A DNA stretch of 64,000 nucleotides, from assembly GCF_012641745.1 (NCBI RefSeq), contig NZ_WEHZ01000011.1, positions 82,897 through 146,896 of the forward strand. The letters run 5' to 3'. The notes beneath the pieces were generated by a model, which was not told where the DNA came from, did not search any database, and saw nothing but the letters and a program-made list of their open reading frames with translations. This document shows, in pieces, positions 1 through 10,469 of the stretch; the stretch's first letter is position 1, and every line of letters starts with the position of its first letter. The stretch comes from Pseudoalteromonas peptidolytica. Its GTDB lineage: Bacteria; Pseudomonadota; Gammaproteobacteria; Enterobacterales; Alteromonadaceae. Made by a program: the position numbers and the translations under genes.

Positions 1-354
1 TGGGTCAAGCCCGTAAATTTCCGTGAGGTGACGTGTTTCACCTTTGGGGTGGGAAGGATCTAGTAACGCTTTGGGACTAACATTTAAAAATAATTTACCG
101 GGTAAGTTGTGCGACACGAACTGCTTAATCGCACTATCACGACAGATAATTTCTAGCTCAGATAATCGCTCTTGCTGACTTGCGATTGCAAACAATTTAT
201 CTGGAGACTCCAGTGATGAACCCGGAATACCACGGCTTAGCGCTTCAAATCCTAAAATTTGACACCTCGCAAGATCATAGATGGGCTGAAAAAGTGTAGA
301 TATCGCTTTTTCTTTTATTATTGTATTGAGTAGTATCGTGCGCGAAGACTTCAC
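1..354 (-). CDS. EAL-domain protein, N-terminal part (runs off the window)
   Basis: About 118 codons are open from a GTG at 354 to the left edge of the window. The translation contains TLFQPIYDL, then LGFEALSRG and LFLNVSPKALLD, which is the start of an EAL (cyclic-di-GMP phosphodiesterase) domain with the EAL signature intact. The domain begins about 20 residues after the start, so no N-terminal sensor module is present. The catalytic C-terminal half lies outside the window, so activity cannot be judged. The GTG is the only plausible start I see after an in-frame stop near 420, and its ribosome binding site is poor. A Pho-box-like sequence lies at 404-421. Confidence 0.75.
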   Translation of the reverse strand, partial: MKSSRTILLNTIIKEKAISTLFQPIYDLARCQILGFEALSRGIPGSSLESPDKLFAIASQQERLSELEIICRDSAIKQFVSHNLPGKLFLNVSPKALLDPSHPKGETRHLTEIYGLDP

Positions 355-403
355 AGGATCAGGCTCACTGTAAAAACATAATCGCGCACGGTAGCAACTG
401 TGT

Positions 404-421
404 ATGACAGTTACATGTCAA
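404..421 (-). promoter_or_regulatory. Possible PhoB box upstream of the EAL gene
   Basis: On the minus strand the sequence reads TTGACAT-GTAA-CTGTCAT. These are two 7-bp half-sites separated by 4 bp; the second matches the PhoB consensus CTGTCAT at 7/7 and the first at 5/7. It lies about 50 bp before the GTG start of the EAL gene. The -10 hexamer expected some 10 bp further downstream is weak (TACCGT), so the assignment is tentative. Confidence 0.4.
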
Positions 422-500
422 TCGGGTGAAATGTACCCAATTTAAAGTTGAATTTACTTCACCTTTAAATTGGGTGAGTATTAAGACAAGGTAGTGTCGC

Positions 501-1028
501 TTACTTCAGTGCTCTTTCAACTTGATCAAAATGCGCTATTACTTCAACAATTTCCATCTCTGCGCTTTTATAATCTTCAGGCCCTTTAAAGCCATTCATA
601 GCTATCGCTTGAACTGTCGCAGGGTGAACTAATAGATCTTTGGCATGGTAACAAACTGGGTCGTCGAATTTTGGTAACTTACCATCCGCATGATAACCAC
701 TTTCAATTTCTTCCAAAGGTAATGTTGGGATGATATCTGCTGCCTTGTCTAAAGCATCAAGATAGGTCTGACATTGAGGATACTTAGCGACGAATTCGTT
801 CAATAGAGTGCGTGATAAATTCACCAACTCTGCTGACTGAGCCTCTAAGGCTTTATCTTCTTTCTCTACACGAATATTGGCTAATAGTGCCTCGGCTTGC
901 GTTTTATACATACTTAGCGAGTCAGTCGCTTCCTGCACGGCAGGCGCTGCTTTTTGCTCTGGCTGAGGCTGCTCTGAGCATGCTGTAACTAAGGCTAATA
1001 CACTAACTGCCATCATGAGTTTGTACAT
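501..1028 (-). CDS. Fur-regulated lipoprotein of unknown function
   Basis: A 175-residue protein with a lipoprotein signal peptide: the first residues are hydrophobic and end in LVTAC, giving a lipidated Cys17. A Pro/Gln/Ala-rich linker follows, then a soluble, mostly helical and acidic domain with two further cysteines (PQC and PVCYH). The start at 1028 has a good AGGAG site six to seven bases upstream. A near-consensus Fur box covers the promoter, so expression should rise under iron limitation. I do not recognise the family. A role in iron uptake or envelope response is inferred only from the Fur site, as no transporter gene adjoins it. Confidence 0.8.
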   Translation of the reverse strand: MYKLMMAVSVLALVTACSEQPQPEQKAAPAVQEATDSLSMYKTQAEALLANIRVEKEDKALEAQSAELVNLSRTLLNEFVAKYPQCQTYLDALDKAADIIPTLPLEEIESGYHADGKLPKFDDPVCYHAKDLLVHPATVQAIAMNGFKGPEDYKSAEMEIVEVIAHFDQVERALK

Positions 1029-1044
1029 GATAATCTCCTTTATT

Positions 1045-1063
1045 GATAACGATTATCATTATA
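1045..1063 (-). promoter_or_regulatory. Fur box
   Basis: GATAACGATTATCATTATA matches the 19-bp Fur consensus GATAATGATAATCATTATC at 16 positions. It overlaps a TATAAT-like -10 on the minus strand, the expected place for iron-dependent repression, and lies 17 bp upstream of the lipoprotein start codon. Confidence 0.8.
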
Positions 1064-1102
1064 CAACAATGTAATTTTTTAGAAACAATTATATGCTAAC
1101 AA

Positions 1103-1127
1103 AAAAGCGGCTAAGTTAGCCGCTTTT
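1103..1127 (-). terminator. Rho-independent terminator of the tgt-yajC-secDF operon
   Basis: AAAAGCGGCTAA, a one-base centre and TTAGCCGCTTTT form a near-perfect stem; on the minus strand it is followed by a T-run. It lies about 270 bp beyond secF, with decayed repeat sequence between. Within 1029-1397 I see only the Fur promoter, this hairpin and the repeat relic. Confidence 0.7.
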
Positions 1128-1222
1128 GATATTTAACCTGAGGTTTGGATAAGGAGTGTTCCAACTCACTGTTGCTAAGCCACAACTTAGCTTTCTCCTT
1201 GTCTAGCCAGAGAGTTTTAGAG

Positions 1223-1335
1223 AAAACACCGCTCCCGCGTCCTGCTCTCGCTAAGGTACCTACATCCTGTAGGCCAGGCGAACTTACGAACCAACAGCTG
1301 GCTATTGGAAGTGAATTCAACGCAGTTAGCGCTAA
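1223..1335. repeat. Relic of the hairpin cassette of the TACCAATTTG miniature element
   Basis: The stretch GCGTCCTGCT..CGCTAAGGTACCTACATCCTGTAGG..AGGC matches the cassette inside the intact element at 10470-10675. The block AACGCAGTTAGCG at 1319-1331 matches the element's right arm. The sequences between differ and no terminal inverted repeats remain, so this is a decayed copy. The short reading frames crossing it on both strands have no ribosome binding sites and are not called. Confidence 0.6.
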
Positions 1336-1397
1336 AACTGGCTGCTAGAAAGGCATTAGTTATCCGCAGCTCAGGTTATTTACTCCATAGTCAGTAG

Positions 1398-2342
1398 TTA
1401 AGGCATGGCGTCTAAATCCGCACCTTCTTTTTCAACTTCTACTGGGATCAAGTCTTCTTTGCTCACACCCATTGCAACTGCAACAGAACTGGCAACATAA
1501 ACTGATGAGTAAGTACCGATGAAAACACCAAATAACAGGGCGGTGGCAAAACCATGAATGGTTTGACCACCCCAAACAAATAGTGCTACCAACACGAGAA
1601 TCGTCGTGATTGAGGTGACTAATGTACGGTTAAGTGTCTGCGTCAAAGAGATATTAATAATCTCTAATGTGTCATCAATTCGGACTTTGCGGAAGTTTTC
1701 ACGAATACGGTCTGACACAACGATTGTATCGTTCAAGGAGTATCCTATTACGGCGAGTATCGCTGCTAAAATTGTTAAGTCAAACTCAAGACCAAGAATG
1801 GAAAATAATCCCATCGTTAAGACAACATCGTGGAAAAGTGCTGCCACAGCACCTACAGCAAAACGCCATTCAAATCGAAAAGCAACATAGATTAAGATAC
1901 AGATAAGCGCGGTTAGCATCGCCAAACCGCCCTGCTCTTTAAGATCTTCACCCACGCTTGGCCCGACAAACTCAATACGACGCATAATAACGCTTTCATC
2001 TGCTTGTTTAAGTGCAGCTATCAATTGATTACCAAGTACTTCAGCCTTAACATCATCGCCTCTTGGCGCTAGACGTACCAGCACTTCTTGGCTAGACCCG
2101 AACAACTGTACCGAGGCATCAGCAAAACCATTTTCGGCCAACACGCTACGCACCTTGGCTAAATCAGCCGGTTGTGAGAAGCCAACTTCAACCGCGGTAC
2201 CGCCGGTAAAGTCTAAACCAAAGTTTAATCCTTTGACCATAAACGAGCCGATTGACGCTAAAATCAATAACGCCGAGAAAGCCATTGATAGCTTTCTTGC
2301 CGACATAAAACGGATAGTGCTTTTTAAATTCAATAATTGCAT
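1398..2342 (-). CDS. secF: Protein translocase subunit SecF
   Basis: A 314-residue inner-membrane protein. With SecD it forms the SecDF complex, which uses proton motive force to help pull proteins across the SecYEG channel. An N-terminal membrane helix is followed by FGLDFTGGTAVEV, the conserved start of the periplasmic P1 head, then five membrane segments; GYSLNDTIVVSDRIREN marks the fourth or fifth helix, as in the family. The length is normal. The ATG at 2342 has AGGAG upstream, 9 bp after the secD stop codon, so the two are co-translated. The C-terminal tail is acidic and variable. Confidence 0.97.
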   Translation of the reverse strand: MQLLNLKSTIRFMSARKLSMAFSALLILASIGSFMVKGLNFGLDFTGGTAVEVGFSQPADLAKVRSVLAENGFADASVQLFGSSQEVLVRLAPRGDDVKAEVLGNQLIAALKQADESVIMRRIEFVGPSVGEDLKEQGGLAMLTALICILIYVAFRFEWRFAVGAVAALFHDVVLTMGLFSILGLEFDLTILAAILAVIGYSLNDTIVVSDRIRENFRKVRIDDTLEIINISLTQTLNRTLVTSITTILVLVALFVWGGQTIHGFATALLFGVFIGTYSSVYVASSVAVAMGVSKEDLIPVEVEKEGADLDAMP

Positions 2343-2351
2343 GTCCGTCTC

Positions 2352-4211
2352 CTAGATTGATAGCTTGTTAATACGTTTACCACCGATCGTAGCGTTGATT
2401 ACCGCACGCGTACCAACAATCGCTGTAAACATTGAGGTGATAATACCGATAGCTAACGTTACCGCAAAACCTGCAATTGGACCTGTACCAACAGAGAATA
2501 GGATCACCGCCGCGATGAGTGTCGTGATATTGGCATCGAAGATTGTACTAAATGCGCTATCATAACCATGGTGTACCGCTTGTTGCGGGCTGCGCCCTTC
2601 TGCTAATTCCTCACGAATACGCTCAAAAATCAGAACGTTAGCATCAACAGCCATACCAACTGTTAATACGATACCGGCAATACCTGGCAGCGTAAGTGTG
2701 GCACCTGGGATCATCGACATTACGCCCACAATCATAATTAGGTTAGCAGCAAGCGCTAGGTTTGCTACCAGACCAAAACCTTTGTAGTACAGCAACATAA
2801 AGGCAAGAACAAACGCAAAACCAAGAACAACCGCCGTCATACCAGCTTCAATGTTCTCCTGACCAAGGCTCGGACCTACAGTACGCTCTTCAACAATTTG
2901 AATTGGCGCTACCAACGCACCTGCGCGAAGTAGTAAGCTTAGGTTATGTGCCTCTGCCGGACTATCAATCCCAGTAATACGAAAAGAGCTATTTAAACGC
3001 GCTTGAATCGTCGCCACGTTAATCACCTCTTCGACTTTGATAGGTGGTAACGCTTTGCCATTTTCGTCTTTCTTGCCTGATGGCTTGTATTCGATGAAAA
3101 CCGTCGCCATACGTTTACCAATGGCACGTTTTGTAAAGGCGTTCATCTTTGCGCCACCTTTACTATCTAGCTTGATATTAACCTGTGGGCGCTGATATTC
3201 ATCCATTCCAGATTGCGCACCTGTGATGTGAGTACCCTCAAGAATAACGCGCTTTTTAAGCACCACAGGGTAGCCATCTTTATGCAGAATAACTTCTGTG
3301 CCTGGTGGCACTCGACCTTGTGCAGCTGCGCGAACATCGGCATTTTCGTCTACTTCACGAAACTCCAGTGTCGCCGTCGCACCAAGAATCTCTTTTGCAC
3401 GAGCTGTATCTTGAACACCTGGCAATTGTACGATAATACGTTCACCGCCCTGACGTTGTACGTTTGGTTCAGCAACACCTAGTTGGTTGATACGGTTACG
3501 AATAATCGTTTCGTTCTGCTTAATCGCATATTCACGAAGCTCTTTGTACTTGAGATCGCTAAGGCTTGAGAAGAAAGCAAGGCTGTCACTGCTGTCATTG
3601 ATAAAGTCATTACCAGGATAGCGCTTTCGCAAGAAACTTAATGCCGCATCTTTGTCTTCTTCAGAACGCATAGTTACTTGCACACGTTCACTATTAGATA
3701 CTCGTCTAACAGTGCGATAGCGTAGCTTTTCCTCTCGCAAGTCGCTCTTAAAGTCTTGCTCCATTTGCTCTAGTGCATTGTCCATCGCTGTGACCATATC
3801 CACTTCCATTGTGAAGTGAACACCACCACTTAAATCAAGACCAAGTTTCATTGGATTTGCACCTAAGTCTTTTAACCACTCAGGTTGTGCAGGGGACATA
3901 TTAATAGCGGAAATGTAGTCTTCACTTAGAGTATTGCGCAGAATATCTTGCGCTTTAAGCTGATCTTCAACGTTTTTGAAGCGGACAAGGATTTGGCCAT
4001 CTTCAAGCACAGAAGATTTCACGCCAAGGTTATTCTTTTGCAGGGTTTCGTTGACTTGATCTAATACGCTGAGTGTCGCATCCGCTCCTTTTGTGCCAGA
4101 TACCTGGATGGCCGGATCGCGACCATACAGGTTAGGTGTGGCATAAAGAATACCGATAGCTAACACAGCGAGAACAAGTAAGTACTTCCACATTGGATAC
4201 TTGTTTAACAC
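2352..4211 (-). CDS. secD: Protein translocase subunit SecD
   Basis: A 619-residue partner of SecF. One N-terminal membrane helix is followed by a large periplasmic region starting with [16 protein letters not shown], then [16 protein letters not shown] and [10 protein letters not shown], which are family signatures. The C-terminal membrane domain contains [18 protein letters not shown], the SecD counterpart of the SecF motif and part of the proton path. The GTG start at 4211 is preceded by AAAGGG. It is third in the minus-strand series tgt-yajC-secD-secF, the common gammaproteobacterial order. Confidence 0.97.
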   Translation of the reverse strand: MLNKYPMWKYLLVLAVLAIGILYATPNLYGRDPAIQVSGTKGADATLSVLDQVNETLQKNNLGVKSSVLEDGQILVRFKNVEDQLKAQDILRNTLSEDYISAINMSPAQPEWLKDLGANPMKLGLDLSGGVHFTMEVDMVTAMDNALEQMEQDFKSDLREEKLRYRTVRRVSNSERVQVTMRSEEDKDAALSFLRKRYPGNDFINDSSDSLAFFSSLSDLKYKELREYAIKQNETIIRNRINQLGVAEPNVQRQGGERIIVQLPGVQDTARAKEILGATATLEFREVDENADVRAAAQGRVPPGTEVILHKDGYPVVLKKRVILEGTHITGAQSGMDEYQRPQVNIKLDSKGGAKMNAFTKRAIGKRMATVFIEYKPSGKKDENGKALPPIKVEEVINVATIQARLNSSFRITGIDSPAEAHNLSLLLRAGALVAPIQIVEERTVGPSLGQENIEAGMTAVVLGFAFVLAFMLLYYKGFGLVANLALAANLIMIVGVMSMIPGATLTLPGIAGIVLTVGMAVDANVLIFERIREELAEGRSPQQAVHHGYDSAFSTIFDANITTLIAAVILFSVGTGPIAGFAVTLAIGIITSMFTAIVGTRAVINATIGGKRINKLSI

Positions 4212-4235
4212 TGGACTATCCCTTTATTGTTTTTC

Positions 4236-4574
4236 TTATAGAGACTTCATTGTACCTTTAGGAAGTACTGCTGAAATCGCTGATTTTTGCACTGTCACTT
4301 CAGCTTGGTCGTTTAGTGCGATTACAACAAAATCCTTATCATCGGCTACCTTTGTGATTTTCCCCACAAGTCCACCTTGAGTTAGTACTTCGTCACCTTT
4401 GCCTAATGCGCCCATTAGGTCTTTGTGCTCTTTAACACGTTTAGCTTGTGGACGGTAAATTAAAAAATAAAATACCAGACCAAAAATACCTAACATGATT
4501 AGCATTTCCATACCGCCACCTGCTGGTGCAGCCGCTGCACTGCTAGCATGCGCGCTTGAGATAAAAAAGCTCAT
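4236..4574 (-). CDS. yajC: Preprotein translocase accessory subunit YajC
   Basis: A 112-residue protein with one membrane helix (IMLGIFGLVFYFLIYRPQAKRVKEH) and a small cytoplasmic beta-rich domain with the family motif GDEVLTQGGLVGKI. YajC copurifies with SecDF in known systems. The N-terminus before the helix carries Ala-rich residues typical of this family. The ATG at 4574 has GAGGAAG upstream. The gene is 24 bp from secD and 21 bp from tgt in the same direction. Confidence 0.95.
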   Translation of the reverse strand: MSFFISSAHASSAAAAPAGGGMEMLIMLGIFGLVFYFLIYRPQAKRVKEHKDLMGALGKGDEVLTQGGLVGKITKVADDKDFVVIALNDQAEVTVQKSAISAVLPKGTMKSL

Positions 4575-4595
4575 TTCACTTCCTCGTTTATAAAA

Positions 4596-5771
<1,176 letters not shown>

Positions 5772-5903
5772 TTAAAAAACATGCTAACCCCATATTCAGG
5801 GCGGTGATCTTCCGATTCTACCAAGATTAACGGCTCAATTCTAATATTGGGATAAAAAACCCAAAGTCTATATCACGCCGACAACTTTACAGTCAGAAAA
5901 AGC

Positions 5904-5930
5904 AAAATGCCCAGCAATACTGGGCATTTT
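5904..5930. terminator. Terminator between queA and tgt
   Basis: AAAATGCCCAG and CTGGGCATTTT form an 11-bp stem around CAATA, about 20 bp after the queA stop codon. On the minus strand it ends in TTTT, so it should stop or attenuate queA transcription. tgt is then likely to have its own promoter within 5769-5903. Confidence 0.75.
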
Positions 5931-5949
5931 AATAGTTGTATGGTGTAAA

Positions 5950-6987
5950 TTACATATCTTGCTTTTGCAAGAACATAGCATCACCGTAACTGAAAAAGCG
6001 GTATTGCTTTGCGATTGCAGTTTGGTAGGCATTCATAATATGTTCTTGTCCTGCAAATGCACTCACTAGCATGATTAATGTCGATTCTGGCAAATGGAAG
6101 TTAGTCACCATGGCATCAACCACATTAAAGCGGTAACCCGGGTAAATGAAAATATCGGTATCGCCGTAAAGCGGAGCAATCTCGCCGCCATTCGCTTTTG
6201 CGGCAGATTCAAGTGAGCGCACTGACGTAGTCCCTACCGCTATAACTCTCCCTCCTCTCGCTTTCGCCGCTTTAATCGCCTGAACAACTTCTTCTGAGAC
6301 TTCGATGTATTCTGAGTGCATGACATGCTCTTCCACCGAATCTACTCGCACAGGCTGAAATGTACCTGCACCAACATGTAAAGTCACAAAAGCCATCTCA
6401 ACGCCTTTATCCTTTAGCTTGGCCATCAACTCATCGTCAAAGTGCAGTCCAGCTGTTGGCGCTGCAACAGCGCCTGGCTTCTCTCCATAGACAGTTTGAT
6501 AACGCTCTTTGTCTTCATCATCATCAGGTCTGTCTATGTATGGTGGTAAAGGCATATGGCCAATTTTATCTAAAATCGCCAACACGTTTTCTTCGCCTTC
6601 AAACCTTAACTCAAATAACTCACCATGACGCTGAACCATTTCAGCGGTTGCTTGGCCTTCAAGTTCAATTTTAGTACCAGGCTTTGGCGACTTACTTGCT
6701 CTAACATGAGCGAGTACTGTCCGCTCATCAACGACACGTTCGACTAATACCTCTAATTTTCCACCACTGGCTTTTTGCCCAAACATGCGAGCAGGGATCA
6801 CTTTTGTGTTATTAAAGATGATTAAATCTTCAGGGTTAATAAGCGCTACAATATCTTTAAAAATCTTGTGCTCGATTTCACCACTATTGCCATTTAAGGT
6901 AAGAAGACGACTGCTAGAACGCTCCTTCATTGGGTGTCTTGCAATCAACTCATCAGGAAGGTCAAAACTAAAGTCTGCTACGCGCAT
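5950..6987 (-). CDS. queA: S-adenosylmethionine:tRNA ribosyltransferase-isomerase
   Basis: A 345-residue cytoplasmic enzyme making epoxyqueuosine in tRNA from preQ1 and the ribosyl part of SAM. Family signatures are [12 protein letters not shown] at the N-terminus, [35 protein letters not shown] and [18 protein letters not shown]. Length and motifs are normal. The ATG at 6987 has GAGG upstream. A candidate promoter (TTGATT, 17 bp, TAGACT) lies at 7017-7045. Together with tgt it forms the usual queuosine pair next to sec genes. Confidence 0.97.
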   Translation of the reverse strand: MRVADFSFDLPDELIARHPMKERSSSRLLTLNGNSGEIEHKIFKDIVALINPEDLIIFNNTKVIPARMFGQKASGGKLEVLVERVVDERTVLAHVRASKSPKPGTKIELEGQATAEMVQRHGELFELRFEGEENVLAILDKIGHMPLPPYIDRPDDDEDKERYQTVYGEKPGAVAAPTAGLHFDDELMAKLKDKGVEMAFVTLHVGAGTFQPVRVDSVEEHVMHSEYIEVSEEVVQAIKAAKARGGRVIAVGTTSVRSLESAAKANGGEIAPLYGDTDIFIYPGYRFNVVDAMVTNFHLPESTLIMLVSAFAGQEHIMNAYQTAIAKQYRFFSYGDAMFLQKQDM

Positions 6988-7016
6988 GGAAAAGCCTCAT
7001 TTCGAAAATTGCGCCA

Positions 7017-7045
7017 AGTCTAGTGCGGTGTTTTAGCGAAATCAA
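7017..7045 (-). promoter_or_regulatory. Candidate sigma-70 promoter of queA
   Basis: On the minus strand TTGATT (7040-7045) and TAGACT (7017-7022) are separated by 17 bp, about 30 bp upstream of the queA start codon. The call rests on hexamer match and spacing only. Confidence 0.4.
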
Positions 7046-7245
7046 GTGCTTGTAACCTTGCGTAAATACCTTTAACCTAGCGGGTCTAAAATGGCGTTCA
7101 CTTAAAAGATTTTACGAAGTTAAAACACAAAGTGCTGTACAATCTTTATTCTTTAAGTTGAAACAATAGCTTATGCCTTTTAGCGCACATTTTATACCGT
7201 CAACCGTTGTAATCGTATGCCAGTATCTGGTGAGGTTTTTTTATT

Positions 7246-9756
7246 GTGTCTAGACAACTAACGTTGCTCATTGTTAACGCCAGTACTCACGAAACGCAAA
7301 CTTTAACTAAAACGCTCAGCGTATTAGATGTCTTTACTATTATTACTAAATCTGACTCACAAGATGCTTTGAGTTTACTAAAAACTCAACCCGTCGACTT
7401 AGTGATTACCGGCCTCAACATCGGTAAAATTGATGGCTGGCGCTTTTCTCGTATGATACGTTCAGGCTTGCTCGCTACCTCAAAAAGTACGCCTATCGTA
7501 CTTATTCCGCCAACTTATTGTGAGCGTATCGCTGAGACGACCGCGCGCAGCTACAGTATAGATGCTGTGCTACCGTTTGAGCGACAAGATATGCTGCCGC
7601 AGATCTTGGCAAACGTATTGTCGACACATCTAGATAAAAGTAGCCGGCTCAACTTACTACTCCTTGAACCGGACCAAAATAAAGCTGAAAAAATTTGTGC
7701 GCATCTATCACATAATTTCTCTTGTACGCATGTAAATACAGCAAACAGTGCCCTATCGCTATTTCTTCAGGGTAACTATGCTATCGTCTTAATGGACACA
7801 ACGACCAACCTTTCTGGCTCCGCTGACGAACTCGTAGAGAGCATTCTAAAACATAAACCTAGTCAAGCAATTGTGACCATTATTGACAAACGTGATGCCG
7901 ATCATGCTGAGCAACTATTACTACTTGGCGTGACCGACTTTGTTCGGGCACCATACGATATGCCATTTTTAAGTAAAGTATGTGATCACGCCGCACGGCG
8001 AGAAGACTTTATGGTGAGTTACGCTGAGTTTGCAAATAAGGTTGAACAGCTAAGCAGAAGTGAAAATCGTTATAAAGATTTGTTTTCCGCACACCAAAGG
8101 ATCCTCCTTCATTTAAGAACGGTTGTGGTTGAACTTGATTTAGAAGGCGCGATTCGATTTATTAACCCAGCATGGGAATACCTGTCAGGGTTTGGGATAA
8201 AGTCTAGTTTGCATACCCAACTACATGACTATATCGCCAAAGAGGAACTAGTAACGCTGCAAACCGTAATGCAAGAAATGCACAATGGTGAGCGACAGCA
8301 TGCTCAAATAGAATTACAGCTACGTCATAAAAACGGTCATCTCATTTGGGTGGAGTGCCGTTTGCAACTTATCAAAAATACATCTAGTTCCGTAGCTATC
8401 ACTGCGACGCTTGATAACATTCATGAGCGTAAACAAGCAGAGCTGCAACTCAGACATTTAGCATTACACGATACACTGACAGGTTTGCATAATCGCTATT
8501 ATTTTGACCAGCAGCTTAATCAACTGTGTAATGAAGTAAAGTCTACAAATGATATTGAGCATGCCCTGATTTACATCGACTTAGATCACTTTAAAATCAT
8601 TAATGACAGCAAAGGTCATCAACAAGGCGATATTGTTCTAAAAGAAGTGTCAGAGCTGTTTGGGGATGAAATTGGAGAACAGCACCTTACGTTTCGTATT
8701 GGTGGTGATGAATTTGCAATTTTACTCAAACATACAGCTTTACTCGATGCCCATATGTATGCGGAAAGTATTTGTATGGCCATTGAAAAGCATAAGTTTC
8801 ATTTCGAAGATAATGCCTACTCTATTAGTTGCTCGATTGGCTTGACCCAAATTAACAGTGACAATGCTGATCCCAATGAGTGTTTGAAGCAAGCTGATAT
8901 TGCACTTTATATTGCAAAAAATCTGGGACGTAATCTAGTTCATTGTTACAACAAAGAAGATGAGCAGAACCAAACACTACAAATCGGCTTAGAGTGGGGT
9001 CACAGTGTCAGACAAGCGCTACAAAATGACAGTATAGAACTTCATTATCAACCTATTTGGGACTTCAAAAAGCAACAAGTTGCGTATTACGAAGCCTTAC
9101 TCAGGTTGAAAATCAATGATGAAATCGTGTACCCCAATCAGTTTATCCCCGCATTGGAGCTTTTAAACGATACTTTTCTAATGGATCAATGCGTTATCAG
9201 AACTGCGATCAAGGCACTTTCAGAGTTTGATGTGCTCAGCCAAGTGGCGATTAACTTGTCTGCACACTCTTTCTTAGATGAGAGACTGCAACCACATATT
9301 CAAGCCTGTCTCACTGAGTATCAGGTAAGTGCGAATCGCGTTATATTCGAGATCACAGAATCAGCCAGTATTAATAATTTAAATGCAACACAGTCTATGA
9401 TCAAAAATCTAAACGACTTAGGCTGCCATTTTGCTATTGATGATTTTGGAACAGGCTTTAGTACTTTTAGCTACCTAAAACAGCTTCCTGCACAGCATGT
9501 TAAGATTGACGGCTCCTTTGTACGAGACATGTTAAATGATCCTATCGACTTGGCTTTGGTCAAGGCTGTAAACGATATCAGTCACTCACTAGACAAGTGT
9601 TCGGTAGCTGAATACGTCGAGAATAAAGATATATTTCATAAACTTAGAGAGATTGGTGTGGATTATGGTCAAGGCTATTTTATCTCGAGGCCACTTCCCA
9701 TCGAGCAGTTGGAGTGCAGCCTAAAAACTATTTTATCCCTAAAAACAGAGCAGTAA
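7246..9756 (+). CDS. REC-REC-PAS-GGDEF-EAL cyclic-di-GMP regulator
   Basis: An 836-residue cytoplasmic signalling protein without membrane segments. Domains: receiver-like 1 (about 1-125), receiver 2 (about 130-255), PAS (about 275-400), GGDEF (about 405-570) and EAL (about 580-830). The GGDEF domain keeps RIGGDEFAIL but shows no RxxD inhibitory site at the usual position. The EAL domain keeps YEALLRL, ITES, AIDDFGTGFSTFSYL, VKIDGSFV and GYFISRPL, so both cyclase and phosphodiesterase could be active. Receiver 1 has ITG where the phosphorylated Asp is expected (DLVITGL), whereas receiver 2 has VLMD. The start is GTG at 7246 with GAGG rather far upstream. No histidine kinase adjoins it. Confidence 0.92.
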   Translation: MSRQLTLLIVNASTHETQTLTKTLSVLDVFTIITKSDSQDALSLLKTQPVDLVITGLNIGKIDGWRFSRMIRSGLLATSKSTPIVLIPPTYCERIAETTARSYSIDAVLPFERQDMLPQILANVLSTHLDKSSRLNLLLLEPDQNKAEKICAHLSHNFSCTHVNTANSALSLFLQGNYAIVLMDTTTNLSGSADELVESILKHKPSQAIVTIIDKRDADHAEQLLLLGVTDFVRAPYDMPFLSKVCDHAARREDFMVSYAEFANKVEQLSRSENRYKDLFSAHQRILLHLRTVVVELDLEGAIRFINPAWEYLSGFGIKSSLHTQLHDYIAKEELVTLQTVMQEMHNGERQHAQIELQLRHKNGHLIWVECRLQLIKNTSSSVAITATLDNIHERKQAELQLRHLALHDTLTGLHNRYYFDQQLNQLCNEVKSTNDIEHALIYIDLDHFKIINDSKGHQQGDIVLKEVSELFGDEIGEQHLTFRIGGDEFAILLKHTALLDAHMYAESICMAIEKHKFHFEDNAYSISCSIGLTQINSDNADPNECLKQADIALYIAKNLGRNLVHCYNKEDEQNQTLQIGLEWGHSVRQALQNDSIELHYQPIWDFKKQQVAYYEALLRLKINDEIVYPNQFIPALELLNDTFLMDQCVIRTAIKALSEFDVLSQVAINLSAHSFLDERLQPHIQACLTEYQVSANRVIFEITESASINNLNATQSMIKNLNDLGCHFAIDDFGTGFSTFSYLKQLPAQHVKIDGSFVRDMLNDPIDLALVKAVNDISHSLDKCSVAEYVENKDIFHKLREIGVDYGQGYFISRPLPIEQLECSLKTILSLKTEQ

Positions 9757-9911
9757 CAACTTTATACTAAAGGTTACTTTTACTTCTTGCAAAGTTCACT
9801 ATAATTAAAGATATCAGTTTAAAATGTCATCAATTTTTAAGGTAACACCTTAAAAATATAGACATTCAAAGGATTGAGCTACATCTTGCTATGGACTTCA
9901 AGGGGTAAATT

Positions 9912-10109
9912 ATGCTGTCATTATCGCTTTTTTTAATACTTGCAAACTTGCTCATCGCATATCAGTGCTACCGTTATGCTAGTGCTAAGGGATACCCAGT
10001 AAAGTTATTCACGGGGCTTGGACTGCTACCCTATTTTAACTTGGTCGTGTGGGTATACTTACTCTTTCTACCGAACTTGACTACGGCCAAAAATATTGAA
10101 CAAGCGTAA
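9912..10109 (+). CDS. Small two-helix membrane protein
   Basis: A 65-residue protein with two hydrophobic segments, an N-terminal one (LSLFLILANLLIAYQCY) and FNLVVWVYLLFLP, joined by a short polar turn containing YASAKGYPVKLFTGLGLLPY. The ATG at 9912 is preceded by AAGGGG eight bases upstream, which supports translation. It follows the cyclic-di-GMP protein by 155 bp in the same direction. I do not recognise a characterised family; small proteins of this shape are common in Alteromonadales. Confidence 0.65.
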   Translation: MLSLSLFLILANLLIAYQCYRYASAKGYPVKLFTGLGLLPYFNLVVWVYLLFLPNLTTAKNIEQA

Positions 10110-10155
10110 CACTAGATTGCTCAATTTGACGTCTACTCGGCAATGAGTAATCCGT

Positions 10156-10216
10156 GTCGATAACACCAGCATCGCTGCCTGCTATCGCCAAAGTGTCTAC
10201 GTCCATTCAGACAAAG
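10156..10216. repeat. Decayed hairpin-cassette relic
   Basis: GTCGATAACACC..GC.TCG..CCTGCTATCGCCAAAGTGTCTAC matches the cassette inside the copies at 10470-10675 and 28594-28964. The second half of the hairpin has lost pairing. No element ends surround it. Confidence 0.5.
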
Positions 10217-10242
10217 TACGTTGGAAACGTACTATATTTAAT

Positions 10243-10279
10243 AAAAACAGCATGCCGCTACTCTTGGCATGCTGTTTTT
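10243..10279. terminator. Strong bidirectional-looking terminator hairpin
   Basis: AAAAACAGCATGCC and GGCATGCTGTTTTT form a 14-bp stem with a 9-base loop and T-runs in both directions. It is about 135 bp after the small membrane protein gene and probably ends its transcript. In 10110-10679 there is otherwise only repeat sequence; I see nothing specific in 10290-10465. Confidence 0.8.
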
Positions 10280-10469
10280 ATTAGGGTTCCCGATATAGCG
10301 CAGGACGATAACCTGAACTCGGCAAAAAGGTGATGCTCTAGCCACTATCCCTAACCACATCATGACATTTGCTTTGCACTAAGAAATACTTTTTGGCTAG
10401 AGTAATATTCCGCTGTAAAGCTTAGGTACTTTTGTTGATTAGCCTATTTCTAACTCTAAGTTCAGGTTA

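Noticed and set aside
1111..1348. Open frames on both strands in the gap after secF
   Set aside because: They run across a decayed hairpin-cassette repeat and the operon terminator, lack ribosome binding sites and have no recognisable motifs.
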